Source of the DNA: MAG-120531 sp041163765
Lineage (GTDB): Bacteria; Bacteroidota; Bacteroidia; Flavobacteriales; Flavobacteriaceae
Assembly: GCA_041163765.1 (NCBI GenBank)
Contig: JBEAQS010000052.1
Span: 1-13,307, forward strand
Length of the DNA stretch: 13,307 bases
Reading direction: 5' to 3'
A program made the position numbers and the translations under genes. Of this stretch, positions 1-7,538 are shown piece after piece. Positions within the stretch are counted from its first letter, which is position 1, and each line of letters opens with the position of its first letter. The notes under the pieces are model-generated. The model saw only the letters and a list, made by a program, of their open reading frames with translations, searched no databases and had not been told where the DNA came from.

Positions 1-515
1 TCTAAGTGATAGCCTAGAGCATTTTGTGCGCATACCTGTTTGATTCGTTTTAGTTCCTCTACAGACCAACATGCGCCACCCCCTTTGTTGGTGGTGTTCT
101 CGATACAGACCAGGGAAGTTAACGGACTGTGATAAAAATCAGGTGGGTTAATCACTTGGGCTACTTGATCAGCGGTCATCATACCCCGCTCCCCATGAAC
201 CAGTCGACAAGACACGCCTGAGTTGAAACTCACCCCTCCCCCTTCATAATGGAAAATATGCGCATACCTGTCACAGATCAATTGCTGCCCTGGCTGAGTA
301 TGCACTTTGATAGCCGCTTGATTGGCCATGGTGCCACTGGGAAAAAACAAGGCCGCCTCTTTCCCCAAAAGTTTAGCTACTTTATCCTCTAACTCATTCA
401 CCGTAGGATCTTCCTTGTATACATCATCTCCCACTTTGGCTTCCAGCATGGCTTCCAGCATCCCTTGAGTGGGTTTGGTAACCGTATCACTTACTAAATT
501 AATCACTGTTTCCAT
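1..515 (-). CDS. Low-specificity L-threonine aldolase, partial (3' end outside window)
   Basis: Aldolases of this PLP-dependent family (fold type I) cleave L-threonine or allo-threonine to glycine and acetaldehyde in the cytoplasm. The visible 171 residues start METVINLVSDTVTKPTQGML and continue with GDDVYKEDPTVNELE, ALFFPSGTMANQAA, an IFHYEGGG segment and VCIENTTNKGGG, in the order and spacing usual for the N-terminal half of the family. The frame reaches the window edge at GYHL, just where the family's H-[ML]-D-G-A-R segment begins, so the PLP-binding lysine is not visible. The start codon at 515-513 shares one base with the TGA stop of the upstream metalloprotease gene (TGATG), so translation by re-initiation is likely. 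The paired AMLEA repeat near residues 21-28 comes from a 12-base tandem duplication but fits the family helix. Family assignment is firm; substrate stereospecificity cannot be read from this part. Confidence 0.93.
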   Translation of the reverse strand, partial: METVINLVSDTVTKPTQGMLEAMLEAKVGDDVYKEDPTVNELEDKVAKLLGKEAALFFPSGTMANQAAIKVHTQPGQQLICDRYAHIFHYEGGGVSFNSGVSCRLVHGERGMMTADQVAQVINPPDFYHSPLTSLVCIENTTNKGGGACWSVEELKRIKQVCAQNALGYHL

Positions 516-2929
516 CAGAATCCGCAGTTCAAAAATTTCTGGTCATCACTTCCAATCGGAGGTCCATCGGGCAAAGCGGGTAGCTCGGAGACTACGCCCG
601 TTGAAGCACCGCTCGCTAAAGATTTTATATGAGCCAGATATAAGGATTTAACGCGTTCTGGAACTTTTTTATTCGTCCACGATTTGGACAATTTGGCCAA
701 ATGTTCCTGAGCCATCATGCGAACCTGGGGAAAAACAGACTCGTTGACGGACAAGGCATATACGTAGGACAGATAGCGGGTGCCAATCATTTCTTGTATC
801 GATTGATGGTAGGGAGAAGCGTGTTGTCGACTAAACAAATAGTCACTGGTTTTATCCAATAATTCATCAAATCCTAACTGCTGGTCATCCATCCATTTTT
901 GTTGAACAACCCGGCCGATGCGTTCTGGTTGAAACATAAAACCAAAGGCAATATCCGCTGCGGATACCGCAGCAGTAAATGGATCAAAGGCACTACCTAA
1001 CTGGCTTTTAAACGATTCCCTTCCTCTTTGATCGCCAAAAACACGGGGAGGAAACAACCCGAGTTTGTCGGCGGGAACAGCGAGTTGTTCTGCGTCCAAA
1101 GCGGAGAACAAAGCGCGTAACGCCTTTCTTTGAGCATCCGCTGCGAGCGGGGCAACAGCCGGTTCAACACCCCCTTTCACCTGATAGGCATAAGTCAGCG
1201 CACCCAACTGCTTGGCCACTGCCTCAGTTTGGTATCTGTGCCAAAAAAACAAGGGGACAAACACATCTTCCAGCCCACTAGCCGTCCCTTGTTCTAGATT
1301 ATCCCAGGAAAACCCATTCATGGCTGTCTTGCGTACCGCCAACATGTCATCGAGCTCTGATGCTACATCCGCTCCATTATCCCAAAGGTGGGCCGAAGCA
1401 CTCGGACTTGAAGCAGGGCGTGCATCTTGATCCGTCAAATACCTCAATCCGCTTTTGTACGCATTGTCAAGTATTTGGGCCAATGCTTTTTCTTGGTCCT
1501 CACCCGGGGCTACTGTGCTGTACGCATAGGCTACACTCACTTTATCCCATGCGCCAATACCTGTTTCATACGCATTATCTAAAGATACTTTACCGTTAAC
1601 CAGAGATAACTGGGGGTGTGGGTAATCCATCACTGAAGACTTGTCTCTGGTACTGGCGGCATAATTATGGGCAAATCCCAAAGTATGTCCAATCTCGTGG
1701 GCCGACAATTGTCTAATCCGCGACAGAGCAAAATCCATTAAGGCTTGTTTAGACCGGGCACTAGCAAAAGGTTGTTGCGACAGTGCTTGAGCGATCATAT
1801 AGTCCTGTCGGATCCGCAAACTGCCCAAAGACACATGACCTTTAATGATTTCTCCGGTTCTAGGGTCAGTAATGCTACTGCCATAACTCCAACCTCTAGT
1901 CGAACGGTGTACCCACTGAATTACATGGTACCTCACATCCAATGGATCGATGCTGTCTGGAAGTACTTCAACCCTAAATGCGTTTTTAAAACCTGCTGCC
2001 TCAAAGGCTTCATTCCACCAGGCGCCTCCTGTTAACAAAGCGGTACGAATGGGTTCAGGTGTACCATTATCTAAATAATAAACAATTGGTTTTACGGGTT
2101 CTGAAACAGCGGCATTCGGATCTTTTTTAATTAAGCGATGTCTGGTAATCCACTTTTTAACAATGGGTTGATCGACTGGTGTTGCATAATCCATATACGT
2201 GAACGGATAGGCACCACTTCTGGGGTCGTAGGCCCTGGGCACATATTGATCATCAGGCAACTCAATAAACGAATGGTGCTGAAATACAGTAACCAATCCA
2301 GGTTCTGGGGTCACCGAACGAATCCAGGCACCTGTCGGATTACCTTTAAACGTCAACATGACATCCATCTCTATATTTTTAGGGAACGATTTGGTACGAT
2401 CACTGTTCAAAGCGCTTTTGCTCAAATCAATACTGTAATTACCCTGCTTTGAACTCGCCAATCGAGAGGCTACACCATGAGCATCTTGGAGTAAAAAATC
2501 AGTGAGCTCTACGATAGGATCACCTTTTTCATACCCCTTTATCTCAAAACCGTACCTCACTGACTTGGCAAAGGCCTGTTCAACAGAGGCCCGCTCCAAG
2601 GGGTTGTCGGTCAATGCACGAAAAGCCAAATTGGGTTGAACCAAAAAAATACGCGGCCCTCTTTGTTCAAAATAGACTACTTGTTCGCTGCCTAATTGGC
2701 CGCGATCTAAACCTATATCGTTGCTCCCTATCCCTTGGCTGAGCGAATAGACGTACAGAAACGGTTGCTTGAGTCGTTCTTTAGGGATGCGCGCATATAA
2801 TTTATTGGCCCCAGTATCGTAATAGGTATCGAAATAACCTGGGCGCAGTGCTGCGTTAGGATGTTGCGCAATCCACTGAGCAGATATCGATTGAGAAATA
2901 AATAAAGTGAGTAAAAGCAATTTTCTCAT
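515..2929 (-). CDS. Secreted zinc metalloprotease, DUF5117/met-zincin (DUF4953) type
   Basis: Predicted 804-residue exported peptidase. The ATG at 2929 is preferred over one 10 codons upstream (2959) because it begins directly with a signal peptide, MRKLLLLTLFISQSISAQ, with cleavage likely after SAQ. The N-terminal part (about residues 20-260) resembles the DUF5117 domain found before Bacteroidota met-zincins. The catalytic zinc site HEIGHTLGFAH is at about residues 411-421: three histidine ligands and the general-base glutamate. It is followed by SSVMDYPHP near 431-439, which supplies the Met-turn methionine expected of metzincins. The remaining ~360 residues are a family-typical C-terminal extension with no motif I can name. 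The protein probably acts in the periplasm or outside the cell; its substrate is unknown. It overlaps the aldolase start by one base, although the two products have no obvious biochemical link. No Shine-Dalgarno sequence precedes the start, as is usual for the phylum. Confidence 0.9.
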   Translation of the reverse strand: MRKLLLLTLFISQSISAQWIAQHPNAALRPGYFDTYYDTGANKLYARIPKERLKQPFLYVYSLSQGIGSNDIGLDRGQLGSEQVVYFEQRGPRIFLVQPNLAFRALTDNPLERASVEQAFAKSVRYGFEIKGYEKGDPIVELTDFLLQDAHGVASRLASSKQGNYSIDLSKSALNSDRTKSFPKNIEMDVMLTFKGNPTGAWIRSVTPEPGLVTVFQHHSFIELPDDQYVPRAYDPRSGAYPFTYMDYATPVDQPIVKKWITRHRLIKKDPNAAVSEPVKPIVYYLDNGTPEPIRTALLTGGAWWNEAFEAAGFKNAFRVEVLPDSIDPLDVRYHVIQWVHRSTRGWSYGSSITDPRTGEIIKGHVSLGSLRIRQDYMIAQALSQQPFASARSKQALMDFALSRIRQLSAHEIGHTLGFAHNYAASTRDKSSVMDYPHPQLSLVNGKVSLDNAYETGIGAWDKVSVAYAYSTVAPGEDQEKALAQILDNAYKSGLRYLTDQDARPASSPSASAHLWDNGADVASELDDMLAVRKTAMNGFSWDNLEQGTASGLEDVFVPLFFWHRYQTEAVAKQLGALTYAYQVKGGVEPAVAPLAADAQRKALRALFSALDAEQLAVPADKLGLFPPRVFGDQRGRESFKSQLGSAFDPFTAAVSAADIAFGFMFQPERIGRVVQQKWMDDQQLGFDELLDKTSDYLFSRQHASPYHQSIQEMIGTRYLSYVYALSVNESVFPQVRMMAQEHLAKLSKSWTNKKVPERVKSLYLAHIKSLASGASTGVVSELPALPDGPPIGSDDQKFLNCGF

Positions 2930-2987
2930 AGCTGGATGATTTGTCCTAAAAATAATCAAAATGACACGTGCAGCGTGGGTTTATTGC

Positions 2988-2995
2988 TACTTTTG
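2988..2995 (+). promoter_or_regulatory. Candidate prfB promoter (-7 box)
   Basis: TACTTTTG matches the Bacteroidota -7 consensus TAnnTTTG and is followed by CAC, a common context at such promoters. Transcription would start near 3001, about 10 bases before the prfB ATG at 3011. I see no TTG at the -33 spacing, so the match rests on the -7 element and its position alone. Confidence 0.5.
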
Positions 2996-2997
2996 CA

Positions 2998-3005
2998 CAA
3001 AATTA
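2998..3005 (-). promoter_or_regulatory. Candidate -7 box for the metalloprotease-aldolase unit
   Basis: On the minus strand this reads TAATTTTG, a full match to the Bacteroidota -7 consensus TAnnTTTG. It would give a leader of roughly 60 bases before the protease ATG at 2929. No TTG lies 17-23 bases upstream, so the -33 element is missing and the assignment is tentative. The box faces the prfB box at 2988-2995, two bases away. Confidence 0.35.
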
Positions 3006-3010
3006 ATCCT

Positions 3011-4118
3011 ATGGTTACCACAGAGATCACTCAAGATCTGATTAAACGCCTTGGTGCGTTAAGGAGGTATCTTTGACATCGATCAGAAAAGAATACAACT
3101 GATCAACGAAGAAGAAAAAGCTGCAGCACCTGACTTTTGGGATAATCCAAGAAAAGCTCAGGAGCAGATGAAATTTATCCAGTCTATAAAATCATGGGTC
3201 ACCGATTATGATTCAGCAACCCAAAAAGTAGCTGACGTCGAAGTGTACCTGGAATTTTATAAAGAGGGAGCCATCTCAGAACAAGAGCTCGATGACGCAG
3301 CGCAACAAGCCACAGAACAAATTGAGGCGCTAGAGTTCAAAAACATGCTGTCGGCTGAGGCGGATGAATTTGACGCAGTACTGCAAATCACTGCAGGCGC
3401 AGGAGGCACAGAGAGCTGTGACTGGGCCTCTATGCTCATGCGCATGTACCTGATGTGGGCCGAAAAAAGAGGCTACAAAATAAAAGAACTCAATTTCCAA
3501 GAGGGAGAAGTTGCCGGTGTAAAAACGGTGACTCTCGGCATTGAAGGGGCATTTGCCTTTGGATGGCTCAAAGGAGAAAATGGGGTGCACCGATTGGTGC
3601 GTATTTCCCCTTTTGACTCCAATGCCAAACGCCACACCTCATTTGCTTCCGTATATGTCTATCCCATGGTAGATGACACCATAGAAATTGAAATCAATCC
3701 GGCTGATATCTCCTGGCAATTTGCCCGATCAGGAGGCGCAGGTGGTCAAAATGTCAATAAGGTAGAGACCAAAGCGATTCTAACCCACCACCCAACCGGG
3801 ATTGTCATCCATAACTCTGAAACGAGATCCCAGCTCGACAACAGAGAAAACGCGATGCGCTTGCTCAAATCACAGCTGTATGAAATTGAGCTGCGCAAAC
3901 GCATGGAAGCACAAAACGAGATTGAGGCATCAAAAATGAAAATTGAATGGGGCTCACAGATTAGAAACTATGTCATGCACCCCTATCAACTGGTTAAGGA
4001 TGTGAGAACAGGAATAGAAACCGTTGAAGTTACCGATGTAATGAATGGGGCACTGGATCCGTTTTTAAAAGGATTCCTAATGCTTCATGGGCAAAATAAG
4101 GAGCCAGACTCAATTTAA
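3011..4118 (+). CDS. prfB: Peptide chain release factor 2 (RF2), with programmed +1 frameshift
   Basis: RF2 releases the finished peptide at UGA and UAA codons on the ribosome. The gene is split between frames. ATG at 3011 opens 21 codons ending ALRRYL, an in-frame TGA follows at 3074-3076, and translation continues in the +1 frame from GAC at 3075 (DIDQKRIQL) to TAA at 4116-4118. The joined product is 368 residues, the normal RF2 length. The anticodon-like SPF tripeptide that defines RF2 (rather than RF1 PxT) is at about residues 199-201, within RISPFDSNAKRH. The catalytic GGQ loop is at about 244-246, within SGGAGGQNVNK. A frame opening only at the internal ATG 3168 would miss the first 52 residues and is not the real start. 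The gene diverges from the metalloprotease gene. Expression is autoregulated by the frameshift: scarce RF2 favours shifting at the slow TGA. Confidence 0.97.
3062..3077 (+). promoter_or_regulatory. prfB: prfB programmed +1 frameshift site
   Basis: AGGAGG (3062-3067), then TAT, then the slippery CTT (3071-3073), then TGAC. This is the canonical RF2 autoregulatory cassette: an internal Shine-Dalgarno-like element three bases before the slippery leucine codon, and a UGA in the poor-termination context UGAC. The peptidyl-tRNA on CUU slips one base onto UUU, so that GAC is read next. All elements are directly visible, and both flanking frames encode RF2 sequence. Confidence 0.96.
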
Positions 4119-4179
4119 CATTTATTTAGCAAATTTGACTTAAACCAATTTGGGTATATACCATCTAAAGTACTTGTCT

Positions 4180-4656
4180 ATGAATCGATTTTTACTCTTT
4201 TTTTTGACCGTTTTTACCTTGTTAATCACTGGGGCTGTTCATGCACAGTTTGGCTATGGGAACGGATATGGCGGCAACAGAGATGCTTATGGGCGCAGAA
4301 TTTCTGCCATCCCCAATAATCCAGCTCCGGAGCCAGAACCTGAAAACTTAACCGCAGAACAACTTGTTGAACAACAACTTCCTGCATTTAAGGCAGCCTT
4401 GGAGCTCAATGACTTTGAATTGGCTGTATTGCAATCTGTACTGACAAGACACGTACAAAAACGAATTGAAACTCAATTGCTCAAATTAAGTCCTGAAAAA
4501 ACTATGGAAGCCATGGAGGCCATTCAAAAAAGCCAAGATGATGAATTGGCGCAAGGATTGCCCCCAGAGAAGTACGAAAAGTATTTAGCGCTTCAAGAAG
4601 AAGGATTTAGCCGCGTCGAGAAAAAGAACAAACAAAAAAAGAAAAAGAAAACCTAA
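4180..4656 (+). CDS. Small secreted protein with lysine-rich tail, function unknown
   Basis: I do not recognise a named family. The 158-residue product begins at ATG 4180 with a clear signal peptide, MNRFLLFFLTVFTLLITG, and a likely cut after AHAQ; an upstream TTG in the same frame at 4150 only adds residues before the signal and is rejected. The mature protein starts with a Gly/Tyr/Asn-rich stretch (FGYGNGYGGNRDAYG), then a proline/glutamate linker (PAPEPEPEN). Next comes a largely helical charged region of about 95 residues with ELNDFELAVLQSVL and LSPEKTMEAMEAIQ segments, and the protein ends in KKNKQKKKKKT. The helical layout is loosely reminiscent of small periplasmic Spy/CpxP-like proteins, but no diagnostic motif is present. 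Its TAA is followed at once by the ATG of the TonB-dependent receptor gene (TAAATG), so the two are almost certainly co-transcribed and translationally coupled. Cotranscription with prfB, 61 bases upstream, is possible, since no terminator separates them. Confidence 0.75.
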   Translation: MNRFLLFFLTVFTLLITGAVHAQFGYGNGYGGNRDAYGRRISAIPNNPAPEPEPENLTAEQLVEQQLPAFKAALELNDFELAVLQSVLTRHVQKRIETQLLKLSPEKTMEAMEAIQKSQDDELAQGLPPEKYEKYLALQEEGFSRVEKKNKQKKKKKT

Positions 4657-7182
4657 ATGAATAAACTTAGCGCTTTGTGGATGCTGTTATTGATCACAAC
4701 AATCAGCTGGGCACAAAACCCAAACAGCCAAACAGTCACCCTCAAAGGTCGTATTCTAGAACAAAGCAGTGATTTGCCCTTGGAATACGCCACATTTGTA
4801 CTTCAAAAAAGCGCTGACCAAAGCATGGTAACCGGGGGGATTACCGACGAACAAGGCCGTTTTCAGGTAGATATTCCCGCTGGGAATTACGATGTTGTTT
4901 TTGAATTTATATCGTATTCTACGGTTCGGTTATCTAACCAAAACATCATCAAAAACACAGATTTGGGAGATGTGCGCATGTCAGCGGATGTATCCCAACT
5001 CGATGAGGTTGAATTGATTGCGGAACGAAGTACTGTCGAACTTAGACTGGATAAGAAGATCTATAATGTCGGCAAAGACATGACGGTAAAAGGAGGTTCA
5101 GTGACTGATGTACTGGACAACGTGCCCTCCGTGTCTGTTGATGTTGAAGGAGGTATTTCATTGCGTGGAAATGAAAGCGTGCGCATTTTGATCAATGGAA
5201 AACCTTCAGCCTTGTCGGGTTTTAGCAATGATGCACTTAGGTTGCTACCTGCCGAAGCCATCGAAAAAGTGGAGGTAATCACAAATCCTTCATCTAGATA
5301 CGATGCAGAGGGAACCGCCGGGATTATCAATATCATTTTGAGACAAAACAAAACTACCGGGATTAACGGAACGACTAACCTCACATTAGGCGACCCGAAA
5401 AATGAAGCGGGAAGCCTGGGGTTAAACCTGAGACAAAACAAATTCAACCTGTTTTCCAACTGGACCTACCGAAACCAAGAAGGACCGGGTAATTCGCTTT
5501 ATGACCAGATCAACTACAACGACGACGGCAGTATTCGCGGTTATCAAAACGAAAAAAGAAATAACGTTCGAGCGGGAACAAATGCTAACGCTAACGTAGG
5601 GATTGAATACTTTATCAACCCAACCACGAGCATCACCAATTCTACTGTTTTCGGATACTCCGAAGGAGACAATACAACTAACATCGATTTTGTCAACTCA
5701 AATCCACAGGGGCTACCTTTAGTGAACAGAGTGCGAAATACACTTCAATTGGAACAACAAAGACAATTTGAGTATTCATTAAACGTGACCAAAAAATTTG
5801 AAAAAGCTGGTCATGAACTCAGGGTTGATTACCAGTATTCTGAATCTGAAGGTTCCGATGATTCCGTGATTGAGGAAACCTTGATCAGTGAGACTGCCGC
5901 AGATGTTCCTACAGAAAAAACAGTCAATCAAGAAGACCAAAGAAGGGCATTATATCAGTTCAATTATGTACTACCGCTAGGTTCAGCAGGCCAATCTCAG
6001 TTTGAACTGGGGTATCGAGGAGGTTATGTCAACCAAACAACCGCATTTATTGCTGGAAGCTTTGATCCTCTTGGCACGTTTATCAATAACGCTAATTTTT
6101 CAAATACGCTTGAATACCGTGAATGGATACAAGCCGCGTATACGCAATTGGGCACCAAGTGGGAACGCTTCAATCTGTTAGGTGGACTGCGCATGGAACA
6201 CACCGATATTGGTATCAACCTACTAGAAACACAAGATTTAACCACCAAAAAATACATCAATTGGTTTCCCTCCTTATTCCTCGGATATTCCCTCAATGAG
6301 GAAGATCAAATCACGTTGAGTTACAGCAAAAGATTGAGAAGACCTTGGTCTCGATTTATCAATCCTTTCCCTTCCAGGTCGAGCAACACCAACTTGTTCC
6401 AAGGTAACCCAGACCTAGATCCTACCTTCACCGATGCCTACGACCTAGGAATGATCAACCAAAGAGAGAAATTCACGTTTAACACCTCTTTATATTACAA
6501 CCGAAGTACGGGTGTCTTCCAATTTATTACGCAAGAAACAGGAGAACTGATAGCGATTGAAAACCCCAACGACCCCAACACGCCTATTTTAGTGCCTGTT
6601 CAGCTTAGACAACCCATTAATTTATCCACAGAAGACCGCTATGGATTTGAGTTTAACACCACATTTACTCCGGTGCGCAATTGGCGTTTTTCATGGGGAA
6701 TTAATTTATTTCAACGCTCATTGGTCGGAAGCTATACCTACATCAATAGCTTAAATCAAAACATAACGCAAGTGTTTGACAACGACAACTTCAGCTGGCA
6801 AAGCAACTTGAGTGCTAAAATAGTTTTGCCTAAAGAAATTAACTTTCAGACCAATGTTCGCTACCAAGGCAGAAGTCAGGATGCCCAATCGATTAACCGC
6901 GGAATAGCCTCAGCTAACTTAGCGATGAGCAAAGAGATTCTCGATAAAAAAGGCACTCTAGCCCTGAACGTGAGCGATTTATTTAACTCTAGAAAAAGAA
7001 TCAGTGATACCAGAACGCTCAACGTACAAACCTATAGCGAAAATCAGTGGAGACAAAGACAAGTCAATGTGAACTTCACGTACCGATTTAATCAATCGCT
7101 GAAAGATCAACGTGGTCGCCGACAAAATGGAGGTTATGGTGATGGGCCAGGCGGAGATATGGATATGGAGTTTGGTGGCTAA
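4657..7182 (+). CDS. TonB-dependent receptor, outer-membrane beta-barrel family type
   Basis: 841-residue outer-membrane receptor. A signal peptide (MNKLSALWMLLLITTISWAQ, residues 1-20) is followed by a carboxypeptidase-regulatory-like beta-sandwich at about 27-105, with LKGRILEQSSDLPLEYATF and GRFQVDIPAGNYDV, typical of Bacteroidota receptors. The plug domain spans about 130-230: DVLDNVPSVSVDVEGGISLRG, RILINGKPSAL, IEKVEVITNPSSRYDAEG and AGIINIILRQ. The rest is an aromatic-rich barrel resembling the OMP_b-brl_3 family, ending near residue 813 with NVNFTYRF. A tail of about 28 residues rich in Gly and Asp (ending GGDMDMEFGG) follows. Such proteins import ligands across the outer membrane using TonB-ExbBD energy; nothing here shows the ligand. 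No SusD-like partner is adjacent, which argues against a SusCD glycan system. The only apparent operon partner is the lysine-tailed secreted protein directly upstream. A strong terminator follows. Confidence 0.93.
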   Translation: MNKLSALWMLLLITTISWAQNPNSQTVTLKGRILEQSSDLPLEYATFVLQKSADQSMVTGGITDEQGRFQVDIPAGNYDVVFEFISYSTVRLSNQNIIKNTDLGDVRMSADVSQLDEVELIAERSTVELRLDKKIYNVGKDMTVKGGSVTDVLDNVPSVSVDVEGGISLRGNESVRILINGKPSALSGFSNDALRLLPAEAIEKVEVITNPSSRYDAEGTAGIINIILRQNKTTGINGTTNLTLGDPKNEAGSLGLNLRQNKFNLFSNWTYRNQEGPGNSLYDQINYNDDGSIRGYQNEKRNNVRAGTNANANVGIEYFINPTTSITNSTVFGYSEGDNTTNIDFVNSNPQGLPLVNRVRNTLQLEQQRQFEYSLNVTKKFEKAGHELRVDYQYSESEGSDDSVIEETLISETAADVPTEKTVNQEDQRRALYQFNYVLPLGSAGQSQFELGYRGGYVNQTTAFIAGSFDPLGTFINNANFSNTLEYREWIQAAYTQLGTKWERFNLLGGLRMEHTDIGINLLETQDLTTKKYINWFPSLFLGYSLNEEDQITLSYSKRLRRPWSRFINPFPSRSSNTNLFQGNPDLDPTFTDAYDLGMINQREKFTFNTSLYYNRSTGVFQFITQETGELIAIENPNDPNTPILVPVQLRQPINLSTEDRYGFEFNTTFTPVRNWRFSWGINLFQRSLVGSYTYINSLNQNITQVFDNDNFSWQSNLSAKIVLPKEINFQTNVRYQGRSQDAQSINRGIASANLAMSKEILDKKGTLALNVSDLFNSRKRISDTRTLNVQTYSENQWRQRQVNVNFTYRFNQSLKDQRGRRQNGGYGDGPGGDMDMEFGG

Positions 7183-7198
7183 TCCATCAAGCTCAACG

Positions 7199-7227
7199 AA
7201 AAAAGGCGCCCCTTGGGCGCCTTTTTT
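7199..7227. terminator. Bidirectional intrinsic terminator between receptor and small membrane-protein genes
   Basis: A perfect 13-bp stem, AAAAAAGGCGCCC / GGGCGCCTTTTTT, with a CTT loop. The A-tract on one side and T-tract on the other make it work in both directions. It lies 17 bases after the receptor stop (plus) and 19 bases after the stop of the 56-residue gene (minus). Confidence 0.92.
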
Positions 7228-7246
7228 ATTATATAAGTTGCAAGAA

Positions 7247-7417
7247 TTATGACTGATTAGCCTTCTTGGCTGCTTTGATTTCTTTGAGACGTTCTATTAA
7301 TGAACCACCAATCCAATAAGGAACAACAAAGGTGATTAAGAATATCAACAACCAAAATCCAATAGTTACAATGGTTAAGAATGCGATAAAGCCAAGGTAT
7401 TGGTCGAACTGGAACAT
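7247..7417 (-). CDS. Small single-pass membrane protein (56 aa), function unknown
   Basis: This short gene is easily missed by length cut-offs. The translation starts MFQFDQYLGFIAFL and ends KEIKAAKKANQS. A hydrophobic segment at about residues 8-37 is long enough for one, possibly kinked, membrane span, containing FWLLIFLITFVVPYWIGG. A short charged amphipathic tail (LIERLKEIKAAKK) follows, probably cytoplasmic by the positive-inside rule. Support for a real gene is strong: an ATG with a well-spaced Bacteroidota promoter 20-50 bases upstream, a stop followed by the shared bidirectional terminator, and a sequence with clear membrane-protein composition. It is convergent with the receptor gene and divergent from fumC. 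I cannot assign a function; small membrane proteins of this kind often associate with larger envelope complexes, but nothing here shows which. Confidence 0.8.
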   Translation of the reverse strand: MFQFDQYLGFIAFLTIVTIGFWLLIFLITFVVPYWIGGSLIERLKEIKAAKKANQS

Positions 7418-7436
7418 AGTCAATTATTTACTGGTA

Positions 7437-7469
7437 CAAATATAGTTTAGATTATGTGTCACTCACAAA
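7437..7469 (-). promoter_or_regulatory. Promoter of the 56-aa membrane-protein gene
   Basis: On the minus strand: TTTG (7469-7466), 21 bases, then TATATTTG (7444-7437). Both elements and the spacing match the Bacteroidota -33/-7 consensus (TTG, 17-23 bases, TAnnTTTG). Transcription would start near 7430, giving a leader of about 13 bases before the ATG at 7417. It is the best-formed promoter in the window. Confidence 0.7.
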
Positions 7470-7507
7470 TCCAAGGTAAAAAAAATAGAACTTTTTGGCC
7501 AATCCCC

Positions 7508-7515
7508 TACCTTTG
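7508..7515 (+). promoter_or_regulatory. Candidate fumC promoter (-7 box)
   Basis: TACCTTTG fits TAnnTTTG exactly and lies 23 bases before the fumC ATG, giving a leader of about 19 bases. The nearest upstream TTG is only 10 bases away, so a properly spaced -33 element is not seen. Confidence 0.5.
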
Positions 7516-7538
7516 TCTTCACCAATTTAATCACTACC

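Noticed and set aside
438..461. Tandem duplication of a 12-base word (GGCTTCCAGCAT)
   Set aside because: It encodes the repeated MLEA of the aldolase N-terminal helix, where the family normally has a similar Ala/Glu-rich helix; no sign of a repeat-based function.
469..651. Plus-strand open frame of 60 codons over the protease-aldolase junction
   Set aside because: It lies opposite two well-supported genes, has a composition without family features, and has no promoter or start context.
2930..2959. Upstream ATG for the metalloprotease
   Set aside because: It would place 10 polar residues (IIFRTNHPA) before the signal peptide; the ATG at 2929 starts the signal directly.
4150..4179. TTG start giving a 10-residue longer secreted protein before the TonB receptor
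   Set aside because: It only adds residues ahead of a clean signal peptide that begins at the ATG 4180.
4119..4179. Terminator or independent promoter between prfB and the lysine-tailed gene
   Set aside because: The gap has repeated ATTTG words but no stable stem with a T-tract and no TAnnTTTG box at a usable distance from 4180.
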